This document shows, one piece after another, positions 1 to 9,251 of a stretch of 64,000 bases of DNA (the first letter of the stretch is position 1; each line of letters opens with the position of its first letter). The stretch spans positions 496,001 to 560,000 of the forward strand of contig NZ_JAAAGB010000001.1 of NCBI RefSeq assembly GCF_010586825.1, given 5' to 3'. Under the pieces are notes generated by a model. It saw nothing but the letters and a program-made list of their open reading frames with translations. It made no database searches and was not told the DNA's origin. The DNA comes from Draconibacterium mangrovi (GTDB lineage Bacteria; Bacteroidota; Bacteroidia; Bacteroidales; Prolixibacteraceae). The translations under genes and the position numbers were made by a program.

Positions 1-923
1 TCAACAACTTTACCTGAAACCAGTGCAGCTATTTTACCACATTTTTCCAGGTCGTAGCCATTTGTAAGGCCATAAAAGAAACCGGCGGCATACGCATCGC
101 CCGCTCCGGTGGTATCCAATGCTTTGGCAGGAATCACTCCAACACGGGATACAGCGTCTCCTTGTTTTATCATAGAGCCGTCTTTACCCACTTTTACAAC
201 GGCAATTTTATCGCCTTTTGCAATTTCATGAAGTGCGGCTTCCGGATCCAGCCCGGTGTATGATTTGGCTTCCTCTTCGTTGGCAAAAACAATATCTACA
301 TAATCACGGATCAGCTCTTTCAGGAAATCGAGGTTGGCTTCCACTACGTTAAAGCTCGACAGGTCGACAGCAATCTTTACACCGGCTTTTTTGGCAGCTA
401 CGGCACAGGCTTTAATCAGGTCGTGATTAAAAACCAGGTAGCCTTCGATGTAAACATATTCATATCCGGCAAACAGCTCTTCGGTCACCTCTTCCGGTAG
501 CATTTCGGCAGCAGCACCCAGATAAGTTGCCATGGTTCTTTCCGAATCAGGACTAACCAGCCCCATCACTCTTCCGGTAGCATTTTCGCTGTGGAACAAG
601 TGTGTTCTCACACCACGTTTTTCAAAGTCGTTACGAAAAAGATCACCCAGTTCATCGCGACCGATTTTCCCCATATATCCGGCATTACCGCCAAGGTTGG
701 CCAAAGCACGAATCGAATTGGCGACGGATCCTCCGGTAGCCACTTCACTCTTTTCGGAGTAAGTAGCATCGTAAATTGTTTTCGACTGATCGGCATCAAC
801 CAGCGTCATACTGCCGCGTGGTAATCCAAACTGTTCAAGCAAAGCATCGCTCTCTAAAACAGAGATTACATCAACCAAAGCGTTACCCATACCCAGCACA
901 GCAGGAATATTTTGTTTTGTCAT
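1..923 (-). CDS. PfkB-family carbohydrate/nucleoside kinase (adenosine kinase-like), C-terminus cut off
   Basis: The reading frame starts at an ATG at 923 and runs off the left edge after 307 codons, so the extreme C-terminus is missing. PfkB kinases phosphorylate sugars or nucleosides with ATP in the cytosol. Visible family features are an N-terminal substrate segment ending in TGGSVANS, the GNAGYMGKIGRD stretch, and near the cut end the anion-hole/catalytic-base motif DTTGAGDAYAAGF (PfkB signature 2), in which the second Asp should be the base. The overall pattern (GNALVDV start, late GAGD) is that of the adenosine kinase/ribokinase-like proteins common in Bacteroidota; the substrate cannot be fixed from sequence. 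It is divergent from the GH3 gene. Confidence 0.88.
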   Translation of the reverse strand, partial: MTKQNIPAVLGMGNALVDVISVLESDALLEQFGLPRGSMTLVDADQSKTIYDATYSEKSEVATGGSVANSIRALANLGGNAGYMGKIGRDELGDLFRNDFEKRGVRTHLFHSENATGRVMGLVSPDSERTMATYLGAAAEMLPEEVTEELFAGYEYVYIEGYLVFNHDLIKACAVAAKKAGVKIAVDLSSFNVVEANLDFLKELIRDYVDIVFANEEEAKSYTGLDPEAALHEIAKGDKIAVVKVGKDGSMIKQGDAVSRVGVIPAKALDTTGAGDAYAAGFFYGLTNGYDLEKCGKIAALVSGKVV

Positions 924-945
924 TTTTATTAAATTTTGTGTGCCG

Positions 946-953
946 CAAATATC
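946..953 (-). promoter_or_regulatory. Possible -7 promoter element for the PfkB-family kinase
   Basis: On the minus strand this reads GATATTTG followed by C, seven of eight matches to the Bacteroidota -7 consensus TAnnTTTG, about 22 bases upstream of the start codon. I see no clear TTTG at the -33 spacing, so support is weak. Confidence 0.28.
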
Positions 954-1164
954 AGCATTTTTATCGAAGCGAAAAAAACAATGACTCAGATAAATAGCTC
1001 TCCCATTTCCCTTCAACTTTTCCGGGTTCAATAAAATAATCCTGAAAATTTACATCTTTTTGTTATTTTTACAATATCAAATAAAAATATTCATGTTTTA
1101 AAAGAAAGGAGTGGTATCTTGCGCCGCTACATAAGCCGAAAGTATCATTAAACCGAAATATATT

Positions 1165-3447
1165 ATGAATTACAAAATCACATTTGTAATGCTTCTTGCA
1201 GTACTGCTAGGAGCGTGTACACAGAAATCTCCACAATCAAAAACTTTTACCTCATCGTTGCTGCAGTACGATGAACAAATTGACGGTATCATTTCGCAAA
1301 TGACACTGGACGAAAAAGTAAACATGCTTCACGGGAAATACATGTTCGTATCGGCCGGAGTTGAGCGCCTTGGTATTGCCGATATGGTTTATGCCGATGG
1401 GCCATTTGGTATTCGTGAGGAAATGGAGCCCAAAAGCTGGGCACCGCTTGGCTGGGAGAACGACAAAGCCACTTTCTTCCCTACCGGATCGGCGCTGGCA
1501 GCTACCTGGAGTCCGGAGCTGGCTTATGCTTACGGTACAGGAATGGCAAAAGAAGCCCGTTTACGCGGAAAAGACGTCATCCTTGGGCCGGCCATTAATA
1601 TTCAGCGAATTCCTACCGGGGGACGTACTTACGAGTACATGAGCGAAGATCCGTTCCTAAGCTCGCAACTGGCAGTTCAGTACACAAAAGGTGCGCAAGA
1701 TAATGGTGCTGCAGCCTGTTTAAAACACTATGCACTGAACAACCAGGAGAACAACCGCGGAACGGTAAACGTAATTATTGGTGAGCGTGCAATGCGCGAG
1801 ATTTACCTGCCACCATTTAAAGCGGCTGTGCAGGAAGCAGATGCTTACAGTGTTATGTCGGCCTACAATAAAGTAAACGGCTGGTGGTGCGCCGAAAATG
1901 ACGTACTGCTAAACCAGATCCTTCGTGATGAATGGGGATTTGGTGGATTTGTGGTGTCGGACTGGAACGGCACACACTCTTCTGTTGAATCGGTAAAACA
2001 CGGACTGAACGTTGAAATGCCCGACAGCAGATATTTAGGCGCTGCCTTGCTCGACTCGGTAAAAGCCGGTGCAGTTTCGGAAGAAGTGATCGACCAGCGT
2101 GTTCGCGAAATTTTGCGTGTGCGTTTGGCCATCGATCCGGTTCCTGCCGAAGAGGCCAACCAGGTAGTTACATCTCAACCCGAAAGCCAGCAAATTGCCT
2201 ATGAAGTGGCTTGTAAATCTGTAGTTCTGCTGAAAAACGAAGGCATCCTTCCGCTCGATTTGAGCAAAAAACCACAGATTGCAGTAATTGGCGAAAACGC
2301 CGTTCGCGAAATGGGAAGCGGCGGTATTGGTGCAGGCGTAAAAACGCTGTACGAAGTTACTCCGCTTGAAGGATTGAAAAACAAAATTGGCGACAAAGCC
2401 GACATTCAATATGCACAGGGTTATGTTCCGGTAGAGCTGGATTACGCACGTATTTTCGGAGCCAAATCACAGGAAGATATTGACCGAGAGGATAAAGAAA
2501 AAGCAGTTCTGAACAACAAACTAAATGAAGAAGCAGTTGCACTGGCCGCCAAAGCCGATATTGTGCTGTTTATTGGTGGCGACAACCGTGCTGTGGAAAC
2601 CGAAGCCAACGACCGCGAAAACATCTTCCTGCCATCGGGTCAGGATGAATTGATTAAGCAATTAAGTGCTGTAAACGAAAATATAGTTACTGTACTGGTT
2701 AGTGGCGCACCTAACGATTTGAACACCGTTAAATCACTGTCGAAAGCGTTGTTGCAATCGTGGTTTAATGGTACCGAAGGCGGAAATGCACTGGCCGATA
2801 TCCTGGTTGGAAACATTTCGCCAAGCGGACGTTTGCCGTTTACACTACCTATTAAACTAGAAGATTCGCCGGCATATGCGCTGGGCAATTATCCGCAGGG
2901 AGCCAAAAAAGGCGACATTTTTGTTGACCTTGTTGAAGAGAAAGAATCGGAAGCACATGCTGCCGATGGCAAGCAGGAGAATGATCCGAACACGGCTTAC
3001 TATTCGGAAGAATCGCTGGTGGGTTACCGCTGGTTCGATACCAAAAACAAACCGGTAATGTATCCTTTCGGCCATGGTTTATCGTACACCGAATTTGCTT
3101 ATACCGACCTGAATACAAGCAAAGAAAGTTATGGCGCTGACGAAACGATTTCGTTGTCGTTCAACTTAAGCAATACCGGAGAAATGGCTGCCGAAGAGGT
3201 GGTTCAGGTGTATGTGCACCGCATTAACCCATCGGTTGAATGGCCACTTAAAGAGTTAAAAGCATTTACACGTGTGGCACTTGAGCCGGGTAAAAACCAG
3301 ACTGTAACTTTGGAAATTCCAGGAGAGAAACTGCAATACTGGAACGAAGAGAAACACGCCTGGGACAACGACCTTTGCGATATTGAATTATTGGTTGGTG
3401 CCTCTTCAGGTGATATCCGTTTGAAAAAACAAGTTGCGTTGAAATAA
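1165..3447 (+). CDS. GH3 family beta-glucosidase, lipoprotein
   Basis: This 760-residue glycoside hydrolase of family 3 should remove terminal beta-linked glucose or related sugars from oligosaccharides. The N-terminus is a lipoprotein signal with lipobox LLGAC (Cys18), so the enzyme is probably anchored in the outer membrane or periplasm. In order one sees the (beta/alpha)8 domain with substrate motif CLKHYALNNQE (Lys187-His188), the nucleophile in VVSDWNGTH (Asp266), the alpha/beta sandwich domain (about residues 350-600, GGDNRAVETEANDR), and a C-terminal fibronectin III-like domain (about 660-740). The length is normal for GH3. It stands alone, divergent from a sugar/nucleoside kinase, and ends at a strong terminator. 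Exact linkage specificity cannot be read from sequence. Confidence 0.93.
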   Translation: MNYKITFVMLLAVLLGACTQKSPQSKTFTSSLLQYDEQIDGIISQMTLDEKVNMLHGKYMFVSAGVERLGIADMVYADGPFGIREEMEPKSWAPLGWENDKATFFPTGSALAATWSPELAYAYGTGMAKEARLRGKDVILGPAINIQRIPTGGRTYEYMSEDPFLSSQLAVQYTKGAQDNGAAACLKHYALNNQENNRGTVNVIIGERAMREIYLPPFKAAVQEADAYSVMSAYNKVNGWWCAENDVLLNQILRDEWGFGGFVVSDWNGTHSSVESVKHGLNVEMPDSRYLGAALLDSVKAGAVSEEVIDQRVREILRVRLAIDPVPAEEANQVVTSQPESQQIAYEVACKSVVLLKNEGILPLDLSKKPQIAVIGENAVREMGSGGIGAGVKTLYEVTPLEGLKNKIGDKADIQYAQGYVPVELDYARIFGAKSQEDIDREDKEKAVLNNKLNEEAVALAAKADIVLFIGGDNRAVETEANDRENIFLPSGQDELIKQLSAVNENIVTVLVSGAPNDLNTVKSLSKALLQSWFNGTEGGNALADILVGNISPSGRLPFTLPIKLEDSPAYALGNYPQGAKKGDIFVDLVEEKESEAHAADGKQENDPNTAYYSEESLVGYRWFDTKNKPVMYPFGHGLSYTEFAYTDLNTSKESYGADETISLSFNLSNTGEMAAEEVVQVYVHRINPSVEWPLKELKAFTRVALEPGKNQTVTLEIPGEKLQYWNEEKHAWDNDLCDIELLVGASSGDIRLKKQVALK

Positions 3448-3468
3448 TATTATTCTCAATAAAATTTC

Positions 3469-3497
3469 AAAAGCCCGGTTCTGTGCCGGGCTTTTTT
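3469..3497 (+). terminator. Rho-independent terminator of the GH3 gene
   Basis: The arms AAAGCCCGG and CCGGGCTTT flank a 7-base loop and run into a T tract, starting about 20 bases after the GH3 stop codon. Confidence 0.85.
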
Positions 3498-3626
3498 CAC
3501 ACCCCCAAATCATTCATTACAAGTCACTTCTACCAAATTCCAAACCACAAATTTCTTAAACCCGTTTAATTTTTAGAACAATTGCCCCTACTTCCTTTGT
3601 TACCTTGTGTAAAAGATAAATTCGCG

Positions 3627-4901
3627 ATGAAAAACACAAAAAAGATTGTTGTTGTGGGAGGAGGTTTTGCAGGTTTGGAACTTGTAAAAAGGTTAGGGAA
3701 TTCAACCGAATACCAGGTTGTTTTGGTCGACAGCAACAACTATAATTTCTTTCCACCTTTAATTTACCAGGTATCAACAGGTTTTATGGAACCGTCGGCA
3801 ATAAGTTATCCATTTCGTAAAATTCTGCGAAAATTTAAAAACGCCGGTTTTCGACTTGGCTCTCTTGAAAAAGTTGTACCCGAAGAGAACAAAATAATAC
3901 TGAGCAACGGCGAGATGGAATATGACATTTTAGTAATGGCTACCGGTACCGAGACAAACTTTTTTGGGAACAAAAACATTGAGAGAGATAGTTTGCCAAT
4001 GAAAACCATAAGCGATTCATTGTCGCTACGAAATGTTATTTTAACCCGCCTTGACCGCGCTACAAGAATACCCGATGAAGAAGAGCGGAAAAAACACCTG
4101 ACATTTGTTATTGCAGGCGCGGGACCTACCGGAGTTGAACTTTCGGGTATTTTAGCCGAAATGAGAAGTTCGATTATTATAAAGGATTATCCGGAATTAA
4201 AGAAAACAGATCTTGGAGAAATTAGCCTGATTGACGGACAAGCATCTGTATTAGCCCCCATGTCGGAACATGCCCAGAAGTACACCGCTAAAAAATTATC
4301 GGAACTGGGTGTAAATTTAATCATGAATACAATGGTGAAGGATTTTCACGACGAAACCGTGTATTTATCCAATGGCAAGGAAATTCCATCAAAAAACCTG
4401 ATTTGGGCAGCCGGAGTTTCGGCAAAAACTTTTCCGGGTTTTTCTGAAGAATGTTTTGGAGCTGGCAAACGATTAAAAACGAATCAATTTAATCAAGTCC
4501 ACTCCTACGATAATATTTATGCGTTAGGAGACTGTGCACTGGTGCTCGGCGATAAAAATTATCCCAACGGACACCCACAATTGGCACAACCGGCACTACA
4601 ACAGGCAAAAAATCTGGCAGAAAACTTAATGCGGAAAGACAATAACTGGAAGCCATTTCATTACACCGACAAAGGCTCGTTGGCAATAATTGGGAGAAAT
4701 AAGGCAGTGCTTGATTTCCCGGGGCAGAAATATTCTGTAAAAGGTTTTAGCGCCTGGCTTATTTGGATTTTTGTGCATATAATGGGACTTGTGAATTTTA
4801 AAAACAAAACAAGAACCTTGTATAACTGGTTGGGATACTACATTTACAAAGACCAATATTTCAGAATGATTATTAAACCAACAGAAAGAGACAACAGATA
4901 A
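3627..4901 (+). CDS. ndh: Type II NADH:quinone oxidoreductase (NDH-2)
   Basis: A 424-residue single-subunit flavoenzyme that oxidises NADH and reduces membrane quinone without pumping ions. The FAD-binding dinucleotide fold is at the N-terminus (GGGFAGLE, residues 11-18), the NADH-binding fold is at AGAGPTGVELSG (about 163-174), the second FAD motif is YALGDCA (298-304), and the quinone-site AQxAxQQ-type motif appears as LAQPALQQA (319-327). The C-terminal 60 residues are hydrophobic and aromatic (WLIWIFVHIMGLVNF), the usual membrane-association segment. I chose ATG 3627 over an in-frame ATG 45 bases upstream because the Rossmann strand begins right after it, as is normal for the family. It is monocistronic as far as can be seen. 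Confidence 0.92.
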   Translation: MKNTKKIVVVGGGFAGLELVKRLGNSTEYQVVLVDSNNYNFFPPLIYQVSTGFMEPSAISYPFRKILRKFKNAGFRLGSLEKVVPEENKIILSNGEMEYDILVMATGTETNFFGNKNIERDSLPMKTISDSLSLRNVILTRLDRATRIPDEEERKKHLTFVIAGAGPTGVELSGILAEMRSSIIIKDYPELKKTDLGEISLIDGQASVLAPMSEHAQKYTAKKLSELGVNLIMNTMVKDFHDETVYLSNGKEIPSKNLIWAAGVSAKTFPGFSEECFGAGKRLKTNQFNQVHSYDNIYALGDCALVLGDKNYPNGHPQLAQPALQQAKNLAENLMRKDNNWKPFHYTDKGSLAIIGRNKAVLDFPGQKYSVKGFSAWLIWIFVHIMGLVNFKNKTRTLYNWLGYYIYKDQYFRMIIKPTERDNR

Positions 4902-4944
4902 TATATCGATATTAAATAGCTTGGCCTTTTTACCAGAATATTTT

Positions 4945-4963
4945 CGCAACAAATTTTGTTGCG
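4945..4963. repeat. Perfect 9-bp palindrome with one-base centre
   Basis: CGCAACAAA and TTTGTTGCG face each other around a single T, about 45 bases after the ndh stop codon. A second short inverted pair (GTCAA/TTGAC) follows directly. It could be a weak ndh terminator or a protein-binding site; there is no clean T tract. Confidence 0.35.
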
Positions 4964-5177
4964 GTCAACAAATTATTGACAGAATTAGCGAAGCTGGGCC
5001 AGTGCTACTCTGCAATACTCAAAAGACAGAATTAAAATGCCAAAAGCCGGGCTCAACAACTTAACAACCTGATGTTTGGGTGTTCAACAAAAAACAATTT
5101 ATACATTTCGGGGCGGCTCCAAACTGTAAAGTTAGTATTTTCACAACAACTACTTTTCATCCTAATACTGTAACAAA

Positions 5178-5930
5178 ATGAGTAACAAAAGCATCTTCCT
5201 GTTAATAGTCGGAATAATTACAATCAACTTTTGTTATGCGCAAACCGATGACAAAATTGAGATAGATGATAATATCCAACTGGTACATCTTCAGGATTCG
5301 ATCTTTCTGCATGTTACCTTTGATGAACTGGAAAACTTTGGCCGCTTTTCTTCCAATGGTTTGGTAATTATCCGAAACGGACATGCCTTGCTTATTGACT
5401 CGCCGATGGACAATGAGAAAACCCAAAAGCTTACAACATACATTCAGAATTCGTTCTCTGCCCAAGTGGAAAAACATATCGCCTGCCATTTTCACAACGA
5501 TTGTTTGGGGGGTATCACCTATCTTAACAGTATTGTAGTGGAATCAATTGCAAATTCTATGACCATCGAAAAATGCAAAGAATTGGGAATTCCGGTTCCG
5601 TCAACTGCTTTCACCGACTCGCTGATTTTTGATTTTTACGGTGCACCAATTGAATGCCGCTACTTTGGTGCCGGACATTCCTTTGACAACATTACGGTTT
5701 GGCTTCCCACGGAAAAAATTCTGTTTGGTGGCTGCCTGGTAAAATCGGCCAATTCTCCAAATCTTGGAAATCTCAGCGATGCTGTTGTCAACGACTGGGA
5801 TGCAACGGTTCAGCGGGTAAAAACAAAATATCCTGATGCAAAAATTATAGTTCCCGGACATGGTGCTTTGGGAGGATCGGAGCTGTTATGTCACACTATA
5901 GATTTGGTTGCTATCGAGAAAAACAAATAA
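5178..5930 (+). CDS. Subclass B1-type metallo-beta-lactamase
   Basis: A 250-residue secreted protein with an N-terminal signal peptide (about residues 1-21, ending CYAQ). The metallo-beta-lactamase fold carries the full B1 zinc-ligand set: HFHNDC (His104, His106, Asp108), GAGHSFDN (His167), GGCLVKS (Cys186) and PGHG (His228), corresponding to standard positions 116, 118, 120, 196, 221 and 263. The leading SSNGLVII...LLIDSP block is also typical of B1 enzymes. The family hydrolyses beta-lactams including carbapenems in the periplasm. The length equals that of known B1 enzymes. The gene is free-standing, 81 bases upstream of an MFS gene, with no mobile element in sight, so it looks like a resident chromosomal gene. 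Activity on drugs is inferred from intact ligands and is not shown. Confidence 0.88.
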   Translation: MSNKSIFLLIVGIITINFCYAQTDDKIEIDDNIQLVHLQDSIFLHVTFDELENFGRFSSNGLVIIRNGHALLIDSPMDNEKTQKLTTYIQNSFSAQVEKHIACHFHNDCLGGITYLNSIVVESIANSMTIEKCKELGIPVPSTAFTDSLIFDFYGAPIECRYFGAGHSFDNITVWLPTEKILFGGCLVKSANSPNLGNLSDAVVNDWDATVQRVKTKYPDAKIIVPGHGALGGSELLCHTIDLVAIEKNK

Positions 5931-6012
5931 ATCCACGCCTTAACAAACCATAGCTCTGTTAAAATGTTATACCAATAAATTCCACCAATATAGTTGAGCA
6001 GAGGCACAAAGA

Positions 6013-7311
6013 ATGTTTGAAAGACTTTACCATTACCTGAATAAAGGAGACAAACAAGGTGTTTGCACCGACATTACCGAAGACGCCTGCCAATATGTTC
6101 CCCACAATTTCTTTTTACAAATTTTCAGTAATGTGTTTACCCAGCTTGGCGATACGCTGAGCAACCCAAAAACCGTTTTAACCTGGTTAATGACCTATGT
6201 AAGCGCGCCGGTTTACCTCATTAGTTTAATTGTGCCGTTGCGCGAATCGGGATCGATGGTGCCCCAGGTATTTTTTGCCCCCTTTATTCGCAAACGCTAC
6301 ATCCGAAAATGGGTGTGGGTAATTGGCGCCTTGCTGCAGTTTCTGTCCATCGGGGCCATTGGAATTATTGCGCTCAACTTTAAAGGCTTTACTGCCGGAT
6401 GGCTGATTGTTGCCGCGGTTGTGCTGTTTAGTTTATCGCGAAGTATGAGCTCGCTAACTTCAAAAGACATTATCGGGAAAACCATTCCAAAAACCCGCCG
6501 CGGACGCATGAAAGGTTATTCCGTTTCGGTGTCGGGCGTGTTGGTACTGGCGGCAGGTTTGTTTATGCTATATCAGTCGAATGATGCTACCATAAACTTT
6601 TACACCAACATTATCTTTTTTGCCGCCGCAACATGGCTGGTGGCTGCGTTTATTTATTCACGAATTAAGGAATTCCCAGGTCCGTTTGAAAACAAATCTT
6701 CTGATAACGACAGCATCCTGGCAAGTTTTAGATTGTTAAAAACCGATAATCATTTCAGGGATTTTATCATTGCCCGCACCTTGCTTTTGTGTACCGCTTT
6801 GTCGGCCCCCTTTTATGTTATCCTGGCACAGGAGTATGTGGGAAAAGAAGCCTACCTGCTTGGATTGTTTATTATTGCCAAAGGTGTTGCATCGATAGTA
6901 AGCTCGCCGGTTTGGGGAAAATATGCCGATAAATCGAGCAAAAATATTATGGCAGTGGCGGTATTGATCGCATCTGTTTTGGGCATTTTTATCTTTTTAA
7001 CCATTTCGTATTTCGATACATTACGAAGTGCAAAATGGCTTTATCCTGTTGTACTGTTTATTTTAGGCATTGCTCATCAAGGCGTTCGTTTAGGGCGCAA
7101 AACCTATGTTATCGATATGGCCACCGGAAACGAGCGCACCAGTTACGTGTCGGTTAGTAATACCGTTATCGGCATCATACTTTTGATGGTAGGAGGATTA
7201 AGTGCTTTGGTTTCGCTGTTGTCGGTTGAAGGCGTGATTTTGCTTCTGTCGCTACTTGGTTTAGCCGGCGCTTACAAAAGCTACAAACTGCCTAATGTGG
7301 AGCAAATATAA
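6013..7311 (+). CDS. MFS transporter
   Basis: A 432-residue polytopic membrane protein with roughly 12 hydrophobic segments in two halves, separated by a polar loop near residues 215-235. Between segments 4 and 5 lies the charged stretch IPKTRRGRMKGYSVS, resembling the cytoplasmic basic loops of major facilitator permeases; a related loop GKYADKSSKN occurs in the second half. The N-terminus is long and polar (about 35 residues with two Cys). The substrate is unknown. It follows the metallo-beta-lactamase on the same strand and might be co-transcribed, but nothing in the sequence ties it to drug efflux. Confidence 0.75.
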   Translation: MFERLYHYLNKGDKQGVCTDITEDACQYVPHNFFLQIFSNVFTQLGDTLSNPKTVLTWLMTYVSAPVYLISLIVPLRESGSMVPQVFFAPFIRKRYIRKWVWVIGALLQFLSIGAIGIIALNFKGFTAGWLIVAAVVLFSLSRSMSSLTSKDIIGKTIPKTRRGRMKGYSVSVSGVLVLAAGLFMLYQSNDATINFYTNIIFFAAATWLVAAFIYSRIKEFPGPFENKSSDNDSILASFRLLKTDNHFRDFIIARTLLLCTALSAPFYVILAQEYVGKEAYLLGLFIIAKGVASIVSSPVWGKYADKSSKNIMAVAVLIASVLGIFIFLTISYFDTLRSAKWLYPVVLFILGIAHQGVRLGRKTYVIDMATGNERTSYVSVSNTVIGIILLMVGGLSALVSLLSVEGVILLLSLLGLAGAYKSYKLPNVEQI

Positions 7312-7374
7312 GAAACTGCCGGATTGAGTTCTTTTTCCCGTCAAAAAAGCATATGTGTTCTGAAAAATGAACCT

Positions 7375-9051
7375 TTAATAAGCAAAACTACTGCCCCCTA
7401 AAAACTCCCGAAGTAGAGAGGTTGGCGGAATTTCCTCGTCACTAATAGGTTTAAAGTACGACAGGAATTCCAGTAAACGAGTCGACTCCATGTACTCCGG
7501 CTGGTTTTCGAGCACTAACTTTAATATCGGCTCGGCATATTTTTTCAAAACCGCCAGCTCATATATGGTTGCCGAGTTAAACATTACATCCGCATTTTCC
7601 TGGTAAGGGAATATATTTTTCTCCTCGCCTTTTCGCACCGACGGCCAGCGTTTTATCGTATCTGAAGCACGGTATCCACGGTATCGGCTGTCGCGAATCA
7701 TTCGCCGCAGCAAGCGGTTATCAGCCGTAGAGATGTGCGTATGTTCATCTACTGAGATTTGGGTAAGCGCCGATATGAAGATCTTAAAGGTGTTCTGTTC
7801 CTTTACATCGGTCAATAAATTCGGATTCATTCCGTGAATACCTTCCACGATCAGAATATCATCTTTGTCGAGTTTCAGTGTTCGTCCGTTTGACACGCGT
7901 TTGCCGCTATGAAAATCGAACCTGGGCAAGCGCACCTCCTTGCCTTCAAAAAGTTCGATCAGCTGATGGTTAAAAAACTCAATGTCGATGGCTTCTAGTG
8001 CTTCAAAATCGTATTCGCCATGCTCATCTTTTGGGGTATGCTCGCGATCAACAAAATAATCGTCGAGCGACACCTGGTACGGATGCATTCCGTTTACCGC
8101 CAGTTGCACACCAAGTCGTTTGCTAAATGTGGTTTTCCCCGATGCCGACGGCCCGGCAACCAACACCACCTTGGTTCCGTTTCCGCGTGCCGAAATCTGG
8201 TTGGCAATTTCAGCGATCTTTTTCTCGTGCAGCGCTTCCGATATTTTTATGATATCGCCACTGCGGTTCTGAAGTGCGAAATCGTTTAAACTGCCAATGG
8301 TGGAAACGTTCAGAATTTCGGCCCAGTCTTTTTGTTCCTGGAAAATTTCGAACAGTTTGTCGTTGTACACGACTTTATGCAACTTCTTGAAATGTTTTCG
8401 CCGGGGAACCTGCAACAACAAACCATCAAAATACGGCACCAGTCCATAATTCGAAATGTATCCGGTTGAGGGCAAAAGGTTGCCATAGAAATAATCGCCA
8501 AGATCGTTCAGGAAATAAAGATACGAGTACATACGCCCCTGCTGCTCGAACAGTTGCGCTTTATCCTCCAGACCCTGTTTTGCCAGCAGATCAACGGCGT
8601 GCGACGTAATAATTCCTTTCTTTACAAAAGGAATATCGGCCTCGATTAGCGCATTCATTTCCTGTTTAATGGAAAATATATCAGAGTCGGAAATTTCGCG
8701 TTCCAGTCCCTGCAATTCACAAAAATAGCCGTTGCTTATGCCGTTTTGCACTTTGAATGCCACATGCGGAAAAACTTCCTTAACGGCGGCGTACAACACA
8801 AAAATCAAACTCCTGATGTACATTCTCATTCCATCGGGATGTGTAAAGTCAATAAACTCGATATGCTTGGGTTTTACCACGCAAAACGACAGCTCCTTAA
8901 CCTGGTGATTCACAATAGCACCGCAAACCTGGTTTTGGAGTTTTATATTCAAATCTTTACTGATTTCTAGTAATGAGGTGCCCATAGGATAAGTATGGGA
9001 GGTATGTGTATTTCGGCAATAAATTTCAATGTCTTTCATAGTAACTGTCAT
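7375..9051 (-). CDS. Nucleoside kinase: TGS/ThrRS-like N-terminus fused to uridine kinase-like domain
   Basis: A 558-residue two-part protein. Residues 1-240 resemble the TGS and editing-associated N-terminal region of threonyl-tRNA synthetase (HPDGMRMYIRS resembles that region). Residues 290-500 form a phosphoribulokinase/uridine kinase-type P-loop domain with Walker A GPSASGKTT (about 300-308), the DDYFVDR block (compare uridine kinase DxFY), and the downstream VEGIHGMNP motif. This fusion is known in Bacteroidota, Firmicutes and Thermotogales and is usually annotated nucleoside kinase; its physiological substrate is uncertain. A second ATG at 9039 is an alternative start. It lies on the same strand as uvrA, 200 bases downstream of it. 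Confidence 0.88.
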   Translation of the reverse strand: MTVTMKDIEIYCRNTHTSHTYPMGTSLLEISKDLNIKLQNQVCGAIVNHQVKELSFCVVKPKHIEFIDFTHPDGMRMYIRSLIFVLYAAVKEVFPHVAFKVQNGISNGYFCELQGLEREISDSDIFSIKQEMNALIEADIPFVKKGIITSHAVDLLAKQGLEDKAQLFEQQGRMYSYLYFLNDLGDYFYGNLLPSTGYISNYGLVPYFDGLLLQVPRRKHFKKLHKVVYNDKLFEIFQEQKDWAEILNVSTIGSLNDFALQNRSGDIIKISEALHEKKIAEIANQISARGNGTKVVLVAGPSASGKTTFSKRLGVQLAVNGMHPYQVSLDDYFVDREHTPKDEHGEYDFEALEAIDIEFFNHQLIELFEGKEVRLPRFDFHSGKRVSNGRTLKLDKDDILIVEGIHGMNPNLLTDVKEQNTFKIFISALTQISVDEHTHISTADNRLLRRMIRDSRYRGYRASDTIKRWPSVRKGEEKNIFPYQENADVMFNSATIYELAVLKKYAEPILKLVLENQPEYMESTRLLEFLSYFKPISDEEIPPTSLLREFLGGSSFAY

Positions 9052-9154
9052 CTGTTTCTACGGGTAAATGTATGAAAATGCGATGAGCAATTACAGTTGA
9101 AAACAAAGTTTTTCGCAGATAACAAGCCTTTGCGAAAGAATAAAATTCAAAATA

Positions 9155-9232
9155 AAAACACGAAGTCATAAAGACACGAAGAAATCTTTTCGAGTCAATT
9201 TGCGATACATTCTGACCTGGTGTTCTTTGTGG
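9155..9232. repeat. Short ACACGAAG direct repeats in an intergenic spacer
   Basis: ACACGAAG occurs at 9158-9165 and again at 9174-9181 with a 16-base period, followed by TTCTTTGTGGT near 9222, which is roughly its inverse. Spacers of this wording (CACGAAG...AAAGACACGAAG...TTTGTGGT) recur between genes in many bacterial genomes. Only one copy is present in this window. Confidence 0.4.
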
Positions 9233-9251
9233 TAAAATCAGAGAACAGATT

